64,000 nt of DNA from an uncultured Selenomonadales bacterium (GTDB taxonomy: Bacteria > Bacillota > Negativicutes > Selenomonadales > Selenomonadaceae): the NCBI GenBank assembly GCA_937877655.1, contig CALFJC010000063.1, positions 1 to 64,000 of the forward strand, read 5' to 3'. This document shows, one piece after another, positions 8,319 to 16,564 of this stretch. The notes under the pieces are model-generated. The model ran no database searches. It was not told the origin of the DNA and saw only the letters and a program-made list of their open reading frames with translations. Position 1 is the first letter of the stretch. Every line of letters begins with the position of its first letter. The position numbers and the translations under genes are program-made.

Positions 8319-8328
8319 AATTTTTTAG

Positions 8329-9132
8329 TTAAAATCTCCGAAAAGTATTCGGCAACTCCAATTTAATCGAAATCGGCGCGGACATATCGATTATCCGTTT
8401 CAAAAAGCCGGGCTTGGGCGCGGTATCGGTTACGGAAAAATCTTTTTCGTTGCCGTGAAGAATTTCTGTGATTAAAAATGTCAGCGCGTCGTCTTCGGTA
8501 CCGAGTTTGTCGATAAGATTGTTTTCAAGAGCGGTTCGGGCGTCCAAAATTCTTCCGTCCGCCAATTCTTTAAGATTAATTGCGTTAGGGCGCGTGAGCT
8601 TTATGAAGTTGATAAATTCTTCGTGCGCCGCCTTAACGAGATTTTCAAGATAAAGTTCTTCTTCGGGCGTCATTTCGCGATAAGGGTTGCCCAAATCTTT
8701 CATTTTGCCGGCTTTTATCGTTTTGAAGGAGACGCCGAGTTTTTTCGACAGCTCTTGAAAATTAGGCAACATCATAATCACGCCGATAGAGCCCGTCCAA
8801 GACAAAGTGTTGGCAAAAATGTAATTCGAGGCGGCGGCGATCATATACGCGCCCGAACAAGCACTGTCGCCAATGGAAGTTACGACGGGCACTTTTTCCC
8901 TTAAGCTGAAAACCAATTTTGCCAATTCCTCACTTGTGCCAGCCGTTCCGCCCGGAGAATTTATTTTCAAGAGAATTCCTTTGTAATTATCTTCGTTCGT
9001 CTGTTTTACTTCAAGCAATTCGCTTTTCAATTTTTGAACGGAATTATCTCCGCTGAATTTTGAAGTGTTGGAAGTTATTTCGCCGTTCAGGTAGAGTTTT
9101 AAAATCTTTTTTTTACGAGAGAAAATAGCCAT
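8329..9132 (-). CDS. sppA: SppA-type signal peptide peptidase (family S49)
   Basis: 267 aa, the short form of the family, without a membrane segment at the chosen start. S49 peptidases degrade cleaved signal peptides with a Ser/Lys dyad. The Ser lies in GDSACSGAYMIAAA and the Lys in AGKMKDLGNP. LLKINSPGGTAGTSEELA and TGSIGVIM are conserved structural segments. The start MAIFSRKKK (9132) with AAGGCGG upstream is chosen over an upstream in-frame ATG at 9189. It is a single-gene unit with its own terminator. Confidence 0.88.
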   Translation of the reverse strand: MAIFSRKKKILKLYLNGEITSNTSKFSGDNSVQKLKSELLEVKQTNEDNYKGILLKINSPGGTAGTSEELAKLVFSLREKVPVVTSIGDSACSGAYMIAAASNYIFANTLSWTGSIGVIMMLPNFQELSKKLGVSFKTIKAGKMKDLGNPYREMTPEEELYLENLVKAAHEEFINFIKLTRPNAINLKELADGRILDARTALENNLIDKLGTEDDALTFLITEILHGNEKDFSVTDTAPKPGFLKRIIDMSAPISIKLELPNTFRRF

Positions 9133-9256
9133 GTGATTAAACCGCCTTATTAAATCTGAAAAATTATAATGACGCGAGCATTTTACCATGCGAACGAAGA
9201 TTTATCAAAGTCTTGAAAAATTTTGCGGCGGATGAGTTTCAACGGAAAATAAAAAG

Positions 9257-9279
9257 GACTCCGAGATAATTTCGGAGTC
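9257..9279 (-). terminator. Terminator after the GIY-YIG gene
   Basis: A perfect 8-bp stem GACTCCGA/TCGGAGTC with a 7-base loop, followed on the minus strand by a T-rich run. Confidence 0.75.
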
Positions 9280-9284
9280 TCTTT

Positions 9285-9905
9285 TCATTGGACGGAGTTC
9301 CACAGATCCACTTTCTTTTTTTTGTTCTTGCCGCAAGTTGTCACGTCGGGATTCAACAAAAATTGAGTTTGACCGTTTACTTTTATCTCTTTAATGTACA
9401 AATTTTCTTTGAGCCACTTAAACGCTTCCCAAACGCGCTGATAAGACATTCCCATTTCATCAGCAATAGCCTGCTTTGTGGAACTGATGCCGCTGTTTTC
9501 AAAAACTTGTTTTGAAGCCAACAAAGCGAATACTCTGAATGCTAAACTGGGCGCGGAAATAGCCAATTTAGCCAACGCTTCACGATACATAATCATCCAA
9601 CCATCTCCGTTCTGCGAACCGGGATGGTGGTTGCCGCCTTCCGACCAATTATAGCCGTTAGGTACCATGCAATCCAATTCTTTGATGAAACGAATTTCTT
9701 GCGCGTCGAGCTCCGCTTTTGTCTCGCAGACTGCCAAAATCTCCGCCGAAAAATTTTCCATGCCGTATTTGCGAATTTCGCTGTCAACGTAAAGATGACC
9801 ATATTTATGATACGTCAATCTTTCTTCCAAAGTTAGCGTTGTCTGTCCGACATAATTTTTTTGGTTTTCTTTGTTAGTGAGTTTGTAAACGATGCCGTAA
9901 GCCAT
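9285..9905 (-). CDS. GIY-YIG nuclease fused to RepL-like winged helix
   Basis: 206 aa. Residues 3-90 form a GIY-YIG endonuclease domain: GIVYKLTNKENQKNYVGQT, the arginine helix LEERLTYHK, and the metal-binding glutamate and GYNWSEGG end. Residues 105-195 resemble the RepL family of Firmicute plasmid replication proteins (FRVFALLASKQVFENSG, KQAIADEMGMSYQRVWEAFKWL, FLLNPDV), a helix-turn-helix with a C-terminal wing. The combination suggests a mobile-element protein that binds and nicks its own origin or control site. A strong AAAGGGGG ribosome site precedes the ATG. No other plasmid or phage gene is adjacent. Confidence 0.72.
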   Translation of the reverse strand: MAYGIVYKLTNKENQKNYVGQTTLTLEERLTYHKYGHLYVDSEIRKYGMENFSAEILAVCETKAELDAQEIRFIKELDCMVPNGYNWSEGGNHHPGSQNGDGWMIMYREALAKLAISAPSLAFRVFALLASKQVFENSGISSTKQAIADEMGMSYQRVWEAFKWLKENLYIKEIKVNGQTQFLLNPDVTTCGKNKKKKVDLWNSVQ

Positions 9906-9922
9906 AAGAATTTCCCCCTTTA

Positions 9923-9951
9923 TTGACAGCGCGGCGCGAGCGTGTTAAAAT
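9923..9951 (+). promoter_or_regulatory. Consensus promoter facing the GIY-YIG gene
   Basis: TTGACA (9923-9928), 17 bp, TAAAAT (9946-9951). It drives rightward transcription, away from and antisense to the leader of the GIY-YIG/RepL-like mRNA. Confidence 0.75.
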
Positions 9952-9957
9952 ATGATA

Positions 9958-10025
9958 CGGAAGGGCTCTGCGCCACGTTTAGGATTTTGTTTTTAGCAAA
10001 CTGATTCTAACACGCAGAGCTTTTT
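9958..10025 (+). ncRNA. Candidate antisense RNA to the RepL-like mRNA leader
   Basis: Downstream of the consensus promoter lies a roughly 70-nt stretch closed by GCTCTGCG (9965-9972) and CGCAGAGC (10013-10020) and ended by five T, a complete terminator. ACGGAA (9957-9962) can also pair with TTCCGT (10024-10029). About 40 nt overlap the 5' end of the opposing mRNA. Antisense RNAs controlling Rep synthesis are a known plasmid copy-control strategy; that role here is inferred. Confidence 0.55.
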
Positions 10026-10032
10026 CCGTCAA
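10004..10032 (-). promoter_or_regulatory. Promoter of the GIY-YIG/RepL-like gene
   Basis: On the minus strand TTGACG (10027-10032), 17 bp, TAGAAT (10004-10009). The predicted start near 9997 gives a leader of about 90 nt that is complementary to the candidate small RNA. Confidence 0.65.
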
Positions 10033-10079
10033 GAACGCAAAAAAAAATGTTTTTCGTAAAGGAAAGGGAGAAAAAAATT

Positions 10080-10101
10080 GCCCTCCGAAAACCCGGAAGG
10101 C
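10080..10101 (-). terminator. Terminator of the two-component operon
   Basis: GCCTTCCG pairs with CGGAGGGC on the minus strand, followed by a T run. Confidence 0.7.
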
Positions 10102-10106
10102 AATTT

Positions 10107-10805
10107 TTAAATTGTGGGAATGGTCAGCGTGAAAGTCGAGCCTTCGCCGAGTTTGCTTTTGACGCTGATTTTAATGTCGTGGCGGTCGGCAATCCACTTT
10201 GCAATGGGCAAGCCGAGCCCGACCGCATTTTCTCTGTCGTCGATTTTGGTACGCGCCTTGTCCGTGCGATAAAATCTGTCGAAAATTTTTCCCATGTCTT
10301 CTTTGTCAATGCCGATGCCCTTATCAATAAATTTCAAGGTTGCAACGTCGCCCGAAGTCGTCAATTCGATTTTAACCGCGTCGGTGCTGTAATAAAGCGC
10401 GTTGTCCAAGAAGGCGGCGAACATTTTCTTTAAAAATTCTCCGTCCGCCAAAATTTTGCAGGGCGGGAACTTTGAAACTTTTACACGCGGCGAATTGTAA
10501 GCCTCAACGAATTTTTTCAACAGCTCGTCCAAATCGACGGGAACTTTCGTAAGCGGTTGACGCCCTTGATCTGCGCGGGCTAAGAATAACAAACTTTCAA
10601 CAAGATTTTGCATGTTCTGCGCGGAAGTTTTTATCGACGTGACGGCTTCCTTGAAAATTTCGGGGTCGGACGTGCCGTAACTTTCCAGCAAGTCGACATA
10701 GCCGCGAATTATCGTTAAGGGCGTTCTCAATTCGTGTGATACGTCATTTACAAAACGTTGTTGTCGAAGAAAATTTTCCGATACCGCGTCAATCCCTAAT
10801 TGCAT
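10107..10805 (-). CDS. Sensorless histidine kinase core
   Basis: 232 aa with only the transmitter part. The H-box FVNDVSHELRTPLTIIRGY is at about residue 20, an N-box (FLDNALYYST), G1 (DKGIGIDKEDMGKIFDRFYR) and G2 (GLGLPIAKWIADRH) follow. Orthologues in this class normally begin with a membrane-flanked sensor and HAMP domain; here the gene starts at what is usually the end of HAMP (MQLGIDAVSENFLRQQ). The ATG at 10805 overlaps the regulator's stop by 17 bp, so the loss looks like a clean deletion that kept translational coupling. The kinase would be cytosolic and unable to sense the envelope. Confidence 0.85.
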   Translation of the reverse strand: MQLGIDAVSENFLRQQRFVNDVSHELRTPLTIIRGYVDLLESYGTSDPEIFKEAVTSIKTSAQNMQNLVESLLFLARADQGRQPLTKVPVDLDELLKKFVEAYNSPRVKVSKFPPCKILADGEFLKKMFAAFLDNALYYSTDAVKIELTTSGDVATLKFIDKGIGIDKEDMGKIFDRFYRTDKARTKIDDRENAVGLGLPIAKWIADRHDIKISVKSKLGEGSTFTLTIPTI

Positions 10806-11478
10806 AGCCGACGCCTCTTGTCGTGTAAATATATTTCTCGCCGAATCTTTCATCAATCTTGGAGCGCAAATAGCTGATATAAACGTCGACAACATTTGTA
10901 TCGCCGATAAAATCGTAGCCCCAAACCGTTTGAAGAATTTGGTCGCGTGAAAGGACGTTGCGTTTGTTTTCGACAAGATATTTCAAAAGAGCGTATTCCT
11001 TATGCGTCAGCTCGACGGGCGTACCGTTCACCGTGACTTCGTAGCGTTCGGGGTAGAGAATCATGTTTTTGACAACGTAGCGAGTTTCTTCGGCGGCGCG
11101 AACTCTTTCGCTGTGACGACGGAGAACGCCGCGAATTCTTGCCAAAAGTTCTTCTGCGGCAAAAGGTTTTGTCATGTAATCATCCGCGCCGAGATCAAGC
11201 CCTTCGACTTTGTCGCGAATTTCATCACGAGCCGTCAACATGATTATCGGAATGTCGCTGACTTCGCGGACGCGCTTGCAAATTTCCATTCCGTCCATTT
11301 CGGGCAACATTACGTCGAGCAAAACCAAATCATATTTTTCCTGAAGAATTCTTTCGTAAGCGCGACGCCCGTTGAATTCTGCCGCCGTCTTGAAACCTTC
11401 GCGCTCCAAAGTCAGTTGAAGAAGCCGCGAAATCGGTCTTTCATCTTCCACAATAAAAATCTTTGCATTTTCTGCCAT
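10789..11478 (-). CDS. OmpR-family response regulator
   Basis: 229 aa. The receiver domain has its acidic pocket (IVEDE), the phospho-acceptor Asp in LLDVMLPEMDG, and Lys in YMTKPFAAEEL. The C-terminal winged helix (residues 130-229) carries ELTHKEYALLKYLVEN, VLSRDQILQTVWGY and YISYLRSKID, ending in TTRGVGYAIRD. A strong AGGAGG ribosome site is present. It is co-transcribed with the truncated kinase. Targets cannot be inferred. Confidence 0.95.
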   Translation of the reverse strand: MAENAKIFIVEDERPISRLLQLTLEREGFKTAAEFNGRRAYERILQEKYDLVLLDVMLPEMDGMEICKRVREVSDIPIIMLTARDEIRDKVEGLDLGADDYMTKPFAAEELLARIRGVLRRHSERVRAAEETRYVVKNMILYPERYEVTVNGTPVELTHKEYALLKYLVENKRNVLSRDQILQTVWGYDFIGDTNVVDVYISYLRSKIDERFGEKYIYTTRGVGYAIRD

Positions 11479-11502
11479 TTAAAAACCTCCTAAAAGCAAT
11501 TA

Positions 11503-11530
11503 GTAATTCGTAATGCGTAATGCGTAATGA
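11503..11530. repeat. Heptanucleotide array (GTAATKM)4
   Basis: GTAATTC, GTAATGC, GTAATGC, GTAATGA in tandem, between the response regulator start and the dispersed element. Confidence 0.8.
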
Positions 11531-11537
11531 AAAAAAT

Positions 11538-11714
11538 TTGTAGCGGGTGGAGAAGACACGGGCGCACAGGACGTGCGCCCGCCGGCAACGAAAACAGGAT
11601 GTTTTCTTTGCCGGTCAAACGCCCTTTCTTTTTGTAACTTTTTCTTTGGGCGTAGCAAAGAAAAAGTTTTTCAATAAAATGGTTTTGCGAACCCACTTTT
11701 TGGAAAAAAGGGGG
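11538..11714 (+). repeat. Dispersed three-hairpin element, copy A
   Basis: On the plus strand: hairpin 1 GGGCGCAC-AGGAC-GTGCGCCC (11560-11580), hairpin 2 (11582-11614, stem CCGGCAA/TTGCCGG with inner GAAAACA/TGTTTTC) and hairpin 3 (AACTTTTTCTTTG paired with CAAAGAAAAAGTT). It ends in the conserved GCGAACCCACTTTTT and GGGGG. Loops 1 and 2 read CAGGACG and CAGGATG. It begins at the 3' end of the autotransporter gene. Homologous to 43917-44127 and 54166-54390. Confidence 0.85.
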
Positions 11715-11721
11715 AAGAATT

Positions 11722-14538
11722 TCACCACGTGCGCCGCAACATAACCGACGCCGTAACGTCTTTATCATTTTCTCCGAGCTGAAGTTCAGCCTCGCCGCCC
11801 ATAAACCAGCCGCGAGCAAATTCATTTTCCCCGCGCAGAGAACATACAAAATGAGTTTCATCTCTCTTGTAACGAAGTTTGTAACTGTCGGAAGAATTTC
11901 CTTCGTAACTGATTCTTAAATCGGGATCCGCGCCCGTGAAACCATGCTTGACTCCGAAACGCATCCCGAACATTCCCGTCCGATAATATCTCTTCAAATC
12001 AAATCCCGTCTGCGCCGCAAAATAAACATTGCTCCCCGAATCGACATGCTGATTGTAAATGCCCGCGCCGCGCTCGCTGTAGCTGTTCTGCTTGAGATAA
12101 GACGTCTGAAAATTTATGAACGGGCTGACATGCCAAGTTTTTTTGGGCGAAAGATCATATTTGTATTCGCCGCCGACTTCGACAATGTGACTTTTGTAAT
12201 TGGCATTCGTCGCCAAGCCCAACGAAGAAATTCCTCTGTGCAAAGAATTTCGCAACTGCCCGCCGTTCACATAAAAATAAACATCACTCTCCTTGTTGTG
12301 ATAACCCGCATAAAGTCCAAGCCGAGTATCGTAAACCGTCGCCCGCGAAGAATCCGCGCCGTAACCAATCGTCCCGTAGGTCGCGAAAATCCCCGCACGA
12401 ACTTTTTTTCCGAAAGGACGATCATAGCCGCCGACGATAACGCTCCCGTGATAATCCGTGCCGCCGCGCAAACTGCCCCAATTTTTCATGTAGTTCAGCC
12501 AAAAATTATTTTCTTGCCGCGAAGGAACTTTAACCTTAATTTTCATTTCGGGCGAAGTGTCCTCGCCTTCCGCAAAATTCAAAGGATTAATTTTCACGTC
12601 AACGTAATCGGGCATGAAATTCGGCGTGAAAATTTTCGTTATACGATCCGAAATCATTTTATCAATCGCGGTACTTTGTTGCGCGACAGTCATAATCTGC
12701 GCGGAGTCATTGGAGCCGATTTGATTTAAAGTTTTTTTCGCCTCCGGAAAATCCATGTTGTAAAGTTCGCGCATCTCTTCCTGTTGAATATCGCCTTCAA
12801 GATTTTCAAACATGCTGTTCATTGCGGAAAAAGTTTCGGACTCCCGCGAAGTCATTTTTTCAGTATTATCCGCCTTGTAAGTCGTGACAGTCAAAGTGTT
12901 GTCGACAATTTTTCCCGAAGCACTGAGCATTGCCGAAATCGGAATGGCGTTGCCTTCGGGATTTTTTATGTTGCCCGTTATCGAGTCGGCGACAAGAACC
13001 GTTGCAGTTTCGTTAGGAAGGAGCGTGTCGGTTGTGACGGTCGAGCCCTCAACATTTGCATTGCCTTTGACGATAATAGAGCCCGCCGAGCCGCCGCTGA
13101 CTTTTTGCAACACGCCGTCCGAAATTAAATCGCCGTTGATAATCAAATTTGTATCGGGCGAAGAAGCGGCTATCGTCCCGTGATTTATAAATTTTCCCGC
13201 CGTCGAATCGCTGAAACCTTCGGCAAGCGCGAGATTGTTCAGCTTGAAAGTGCCGCCGAAAATTTTTGCGCCGTTCATAACGTCAACACTCACGACATCA
13301 GCCGTCCCCGAAAATTTCAACGTGCCCGCCTTGACATGCATTTTCATATTTTCCGCGCCCGAAATTTTTCCGCCGTATTCCAAATCGGCATTGATATTTA
13401 AATTCGTGACAAGGTCGGGAATATATTTCGACGCGTCAAAAATTTTTTCGCCGTATTGAATTCCGAGCGAGTCTGTCGAAGAAAATTTTTTCCAATCGGA
13501 AATAATGTCGCCGCTGATTTCCGCGCCCGCGTTGACGTTGATATTTTTCACGAAAGAATTTTGCCCGATATAAATTGCATTTTTGCCCGAAATTTTTCCC
13601 GACAAATTAAAATCGTTGACAAGCGCGCCGTTCAATTCGTTCGTCGTGTAAAGAAATTCGCCGTCCGACATTTCAAGCGGAAGATTTATCGCCGAGATGA
13701 TATTTCCTTCGGTATCAATTCCGCGCAGATAACGAATGTAGGAGCCGCGATATTCACCGACGACGCCGAGCGAGTTCGAGCCGAAATTAAATTCAACGGC
13801 ATTTCCCGCCGCCGCAATTTCGCCCGCAACATTGAGATTGTGATCTCGTCCGTAGGAAATTAAAATCCCTTTTCCGCTCGATTCAATCTTTGTGCCCGCC
13901 GGAATTGTAATTTTGTTTCCGAAGCCGTCAACGCGGACGCCGATTGAGTCTTCGCCGCTCTGAAAAATATTTCCGCTCTGCGTGACAAGATTTCCTGCGC
14001 CCCAGACATGCAAGCCGATGCTTTGAGATTCTTCGCTTGAAAAATCATTTTCGTTTATAAAAGATCCGCCGCTCGTGTAAATCGATTGTCCGTAAAAATT
14101 TTTTCTGTCCAAAACGTAGCCGAGATCTTGCAAAACAGCGAGCTCCAATTCCGTGAACGTCGAATAATTTTTGTAAGGCAAATTACTCATGAAACCGGGA
14201 ATAAGCGTTTTCATGTTGTCGAAAGTCGTGCCGTTCAAAGATTTTACGGGAATGCCGCTTACGCCGTCGAAAGTCAATTTGCCCAAAACTTGTGAGACAT
14301 TTTCGCCGACAAAATAAATTTTATTCTCGGCAACGAAAAAATCCGGCGCATTGCCCGCCACAAAATTTTTGTCCGCGTCGACAAGATGAAGGCTCCAAGC
14401 ATTTGAATTATTCAAGACGGCGGAAACTTCCGATTGAGAAACGGCGGCTTGACATGTCACGGCATTTACGCCGAAAAAAATTGCAACGGCGAATAAACCT
14501 CGCCTTGTATTGAAATCCTTTTTAGTAATCATCTCCAT
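11722..14538 (-). CDS. Monomeric (type Va) autotransporter adhesin-like protein
   Basis: 938 aa. A long signal peptide (ending TCQAAVSQ) leads into a passenger of about 600 residues with beta-helix-like repeats (GIRVDGFGNKITIPAG, NLNVAGEIAAAGNAV). Residues 660-938 form the 12-strand outer-membrane barrel (NFWLNYMKNWGS, VIVGGYDRPFGKKVRAGIFA) and end in the required aromatic residue (RRTW). This is direct evidence for an outer membrane. The passenger shows no protease triad, so adhesion or surface coating is more likely than enzymatic activity. GGGAGAAG precedes the ATG. Confidence 0.9.
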   Translation of the reverse strand: MEMITKKDFNTRRGLFAVAIFFGVNAVTCQAAVSQSEVSAVLNNSNAWSLHLVDADKNFVAGNAPDFFVAENKIYFVGENVSQVLGKLTFDGVSGIPVKSLNGTTFDNMKTLIPGFMSNLPYKNYSTFTELELAVLQDLGYVLDRKNFYGQSIYTSGGSFINENDFSSEESQSIGLHVWGAGNLVTQSGNIFQSGEDSIGVRVDGFGNKITIPAGTKIESSGKGILISYGRDHNLNVAGEIAAAGNAVEFNFGSNSLGVVGEYRGSYIRYLRGIDTEGNIISAINLPLEMSDGEFLYTTNELNGALVNDFNLSGKISGKNAIYIGQNSFVKNINVNAGAEISGDIISDWKKFSSTDSLGIQYGEKIFDASKYIPDLVTNLNINADLEYGGKISGAENMKMHVKAGTLKFSGTADVVSVDVMNGAKIFGGTFKLNNLALAEGFSDSTAGKFINHGTIAASSPDTNLIINGDLISDGVLQKVSGGSAGSIIVKGNANVEGSTVTTDTLLPNETATVLVADSITGNIKNPEGNAIPISAMLSASGKIVDNTLTVTTYKADNTEKMTSRESETFSAMNSMFENLEGDIQQEEMRELYNMDFPEAKKTLNQIGSNDSAQIMTVAQQSTAIDKMISDRITKIFTPNFMPDYVDVKINPLNFAEGEDTSPEMKIKVKVPSRQENNFWLNYMKNWGSLRGGTDYHGSVIVGGYDRPFGKKVRAGIFATYGTIGYGADSSRATVYDTRLGLYAGYHNKESDVYFYVNGGQLRNSLHRGISSLGLATNANYKSHIVEVGGEYKYDLSPKKTWHVSPFINFQTSYLKQNSYSERGAGIYNQHVDSGSNVYFAAQTGFDLKRYYRTGMFGMRFGVKHGFTGADPDLRISYEGNSSDSYKLRYKRDETHFVCSLRGENEFARGWFMGGEAELQLGENDKDVTASVMLRRTW

Positions 14539-14597
14539 TGAAAACTTCTCCCGAAAAATATTTTTATAAGCTTAGCACAATCGGACGCAAAAAAAAA

Positions 14598-14615
14598 GCG
14601 GCAATTCTTCGCCGC
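14598..14615 (-). terminator. Terminator of the trp operon
   Basis: On the minus strand GCGGC pairs with GCCGC and is followed by a run of about ten T, right after trpB. Confidence 0.75.
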
Positions 14616-14633
14616 AAAATTTTTAATCAAAAT

Positions 14634-15824
14634 TTAATCGCCGATATTTTCTCCTCTGTAGCGGGCGACGCTCGCACAATCTTTATCGCCGCGCCCCGAC
14701 AATGTGATAACGATAATTTTATCTTTGTCCATGCTCGGAGCAATTTTCATGACGTGAGCAACCGCGTGCGCCGATTCAATCGCGGGAATAATTCCTTCCG
14801 TGCGCGAAAGATATTCAAAAGCCTCGACAGCTTCCGCGTCGGTTATCGGAACATATTCTGCCCGTCCGATGTCGTGGAGCCAAGAATGTTCCGGACCGAT
14901 ACCGGGATAATCAAGCCCGGCAGAAATCGAATAAACGGGAGCAATTTGCCCGTATTTGTCTTGGCAAAAATAAGACTTCATGCCGTGAAAAATTCCTACT
15001 CTGCCCGTTGCAATCGTCGCCGCCGTCTCGAAAGTGTCAATGCCTCTGCCCGCCGCCTCGCAACCTATCAGCCGAACGCTTTTATCGTCAATGAAATTGT
15101 AAAAAGTTCCGATTGAATTTGAGCCGCCGCCGCAACACGCAACAACCGCATCGGGTAATTTTTTTTCCCGTTCAAAAATCTGCGCTTTAATTTCTTTGGA
15201 AATGACGGCTTGAAAATCGCGAACGATAATCGGAAAAGGATGCGGACCCATAACCGAGCCCAAACAATAATGAGTGTCGCTGATTCGATTTGTCCACTCG
15301 CGAAAAGTTTCGCTTACCGCGTCCTTGAGAGTGCCCGTGCCGCTCTTGACGGCAATAACCTGCGCGCCCAAAAGTTTCATGCGATAGACGTTGAGAGCTT
15401 GACGAATGGTATCTTCTTCGCCCATGAAAACAACGCACTCCATGCCCAAAAGTGCGGCGGCTGTGGCGGTTGCGACGCCGTGTTGTCCCGCGCCCGTTTC
15501 GGCAATCAATCTTGTCTTGCCCATTTTTTTTGCCAGCAAAGCTTGACCGAGAACGTTATTAATTTTGTGTGAGCCCGTGTGATTTAAATCTTCGCGCTTG
15601 AGATAAATTTTCGCGCCGCCCAAATCGTCAGTCATTTTTTTTGCAAAGTAAAGCATTGACGGACGCCCCGCATAATTTTTAAGCAAATCGTCAAGTTCGC
15701 GTTGAAAATTTTCGTCGTCCTTAAAACGATTGTAAGCCTCTTCCAACTCAATTACGGCGTTCATCAAAGTTTCCGGGATGTATTGCCCGCCGTAAATGCC
15801 GAAGCGTCCTTTTTTATTCGTCAT
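14634..15824 (-). CDS. trpB: Tryptophan synthase beta chain
   Basis: 396 aa, normal length. It joins indole (or indole released from indole-3-glycerol phosphate by TrpA) with serine. The PLP lysine lies in HTGSHKINN, the phosphate loop in CGGGSNSIG, and the catalytic Glu in ETGAGQHG. It is the last gene of trpD-C-F-B and overlaps trpF by four bases. A terminator follows directly, so trpA, usually the next gene, is absent here. Confidence 0.96.
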   Translation of the reverse strand: MTNKKGRFGIYGGQYIPETLMNAVIELEEAYNRFKDDENFQRELDDLLKNYAGRPSMLYFAKKMTDDLGGAKIYLKREDLNHTGSHKINNVLGQALLAKKMGKTRLIAETGAGQHGVATATAAALLGMECVVFMGEEDTIRQALNVYRMKLLGAQVIAVKSGTGTLKDAVSETFREWTNRISDTHYCLGSVMGPHPFPIIVRDFQAVISKEIKAQIFEREKKLPDAVVACCGGGSNSIGTFYNFIDDKSVRLIGCEAAGRGIDTFETAATIATGRVGIFHGMKSYFCQDKYGQIAPVYSISAGLDYPGIGPEHSWLHDIGRAEYVPITDAEAVEAFEYLSRTEGIIPAIESAHAVAHVMKIAPSMDKDKIIVITLSGRGDKDCASVARYRGENIGD

Positions 15825-16417
15825 AAATTTTCCCTCCGCACAACCTCCGCGAAGGTTGCCATCTTGTTAAAATCTTTTTTGCCGTCGGTTTCAATGCCGC
15901 TTGAAACGTCGACTGCAAAAGGTTTCAAAATTTTAATTGCGTCGCCGACATTTTCGGGAGTCAAGCCGCCCGCCAAAAAATATTCGCGCCGCAAATTTTT
16001 TACCAAATTCCAATCGAAAACTTTTCCGTCGCCTGCGCCCGAATCAATCAAAACAAAATCGGCAAGGCTTTTCTCTACCGCCGCAATTTTATCGGTTTGA
16101 AATGCTTGAATGATAATTTTGTTTGTGAGTCCGCGCAGATTTTTAAGGTATTCGTCATCTTCGGAGCCGTGAAGTTGCGCGGCGTCGATTATTCCCGCGT
16201 TCAAAAGTTCGGCGACGGTTTGAAAATTTTCATTGACGAAAACTCCGACCGCACAAATTTTTTCGGACAATGCGCCGCGAAATTTTTCTGCCTGCGCGGG
16301 CGTGACATAACGTTTGCTTTTCGGCGCGAAGACAAAACCGACATATTCGGGCAAAAGTTCATTGACGAAAGAAATGTCGTCAAAAGTTTTCAGCCCGCAG
16401 AATTTTATTTTAGTCAT
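15821..16417 (-). CDS. trpF: Phosphoribosylanthranilate isomerase
   Basis: 198 aa TIM barrel. [12 protein letters not shown] at the N-terminus carries the catalytic Cys, and the catalytic Asp lies in [27 protein letters not shown] and [15 protein letters not shown] bind the phosphate. The start MTKIKFCG at 16417 is the family start; upstream in-frame sequence is the inserted repeat. The start region is duplicated 145 bp upstream at the trpC stop, showing that trpC and trpF once overlapped (ATGA) before an insertion. Confidence 0.94.
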   Translation of the reverse strand: MTKIKFCGLKTFDDISFVNELLPEYVGFVFAPKSKRYVTPAQAEKFRGALSEKICAVGVFVNENFQTVAELLNAGIIDAAQLHGSEDDEYLKNLRGLTNKIIIQAFQTDKIAAVEKSLADFVLIDSGAGDGKVFDWNLVKNLRREYFLAGGLTPENVGDAIKILKPFAVDVSSGIETDGKKDFNKMATFAEVVRRENL

Positions 16418-16564
16418 AAAAGTTACTCCAAAAAATTTCAAAGCTAGCAATGCGCAGCGTTGCGTACCGGCGCGGCAAATTCCTACGCCTAAATTAATCG
16501 GCACGGCGCGACCGCTGTTTGTCAACTTTTTAAAAGTTGCCGCAGAATTTTATTTTAGTCATAA
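16395..16564. repeat. Insertion at the trpC-trpF junction: dispersed element copy 2 with 25-bp flanking repeats
   Basis: Identical 25-bp sequences (16395-16419 and 16540-16564, the trpF start region) flank a 120-bp insert. The insert contains the 32-bp core (16444-16475) shared with argH and ends with the palindrome CAACTTTT-T-AAAAGTTG (16523-16539). The outer copy of the trpF start now encodes only [10 protein letters not shown] and a stop. The arrangement looks like insertion with target duplication. Confidence 0.8.

Noticed and set aside
9958..10025. Interpretation of the small RNA as 6S RNA
   Set aside because: Far too short, and it lacks the central bubble of 6S RNA.
11490..11861. Open frame with a PAGARPVRPC-like stretch; similar frames at 43870-44181 and 54227-54481
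   Set aside because: All three are translations of the dispersed three-hairpin element in a chance frame, without ribosome sites.
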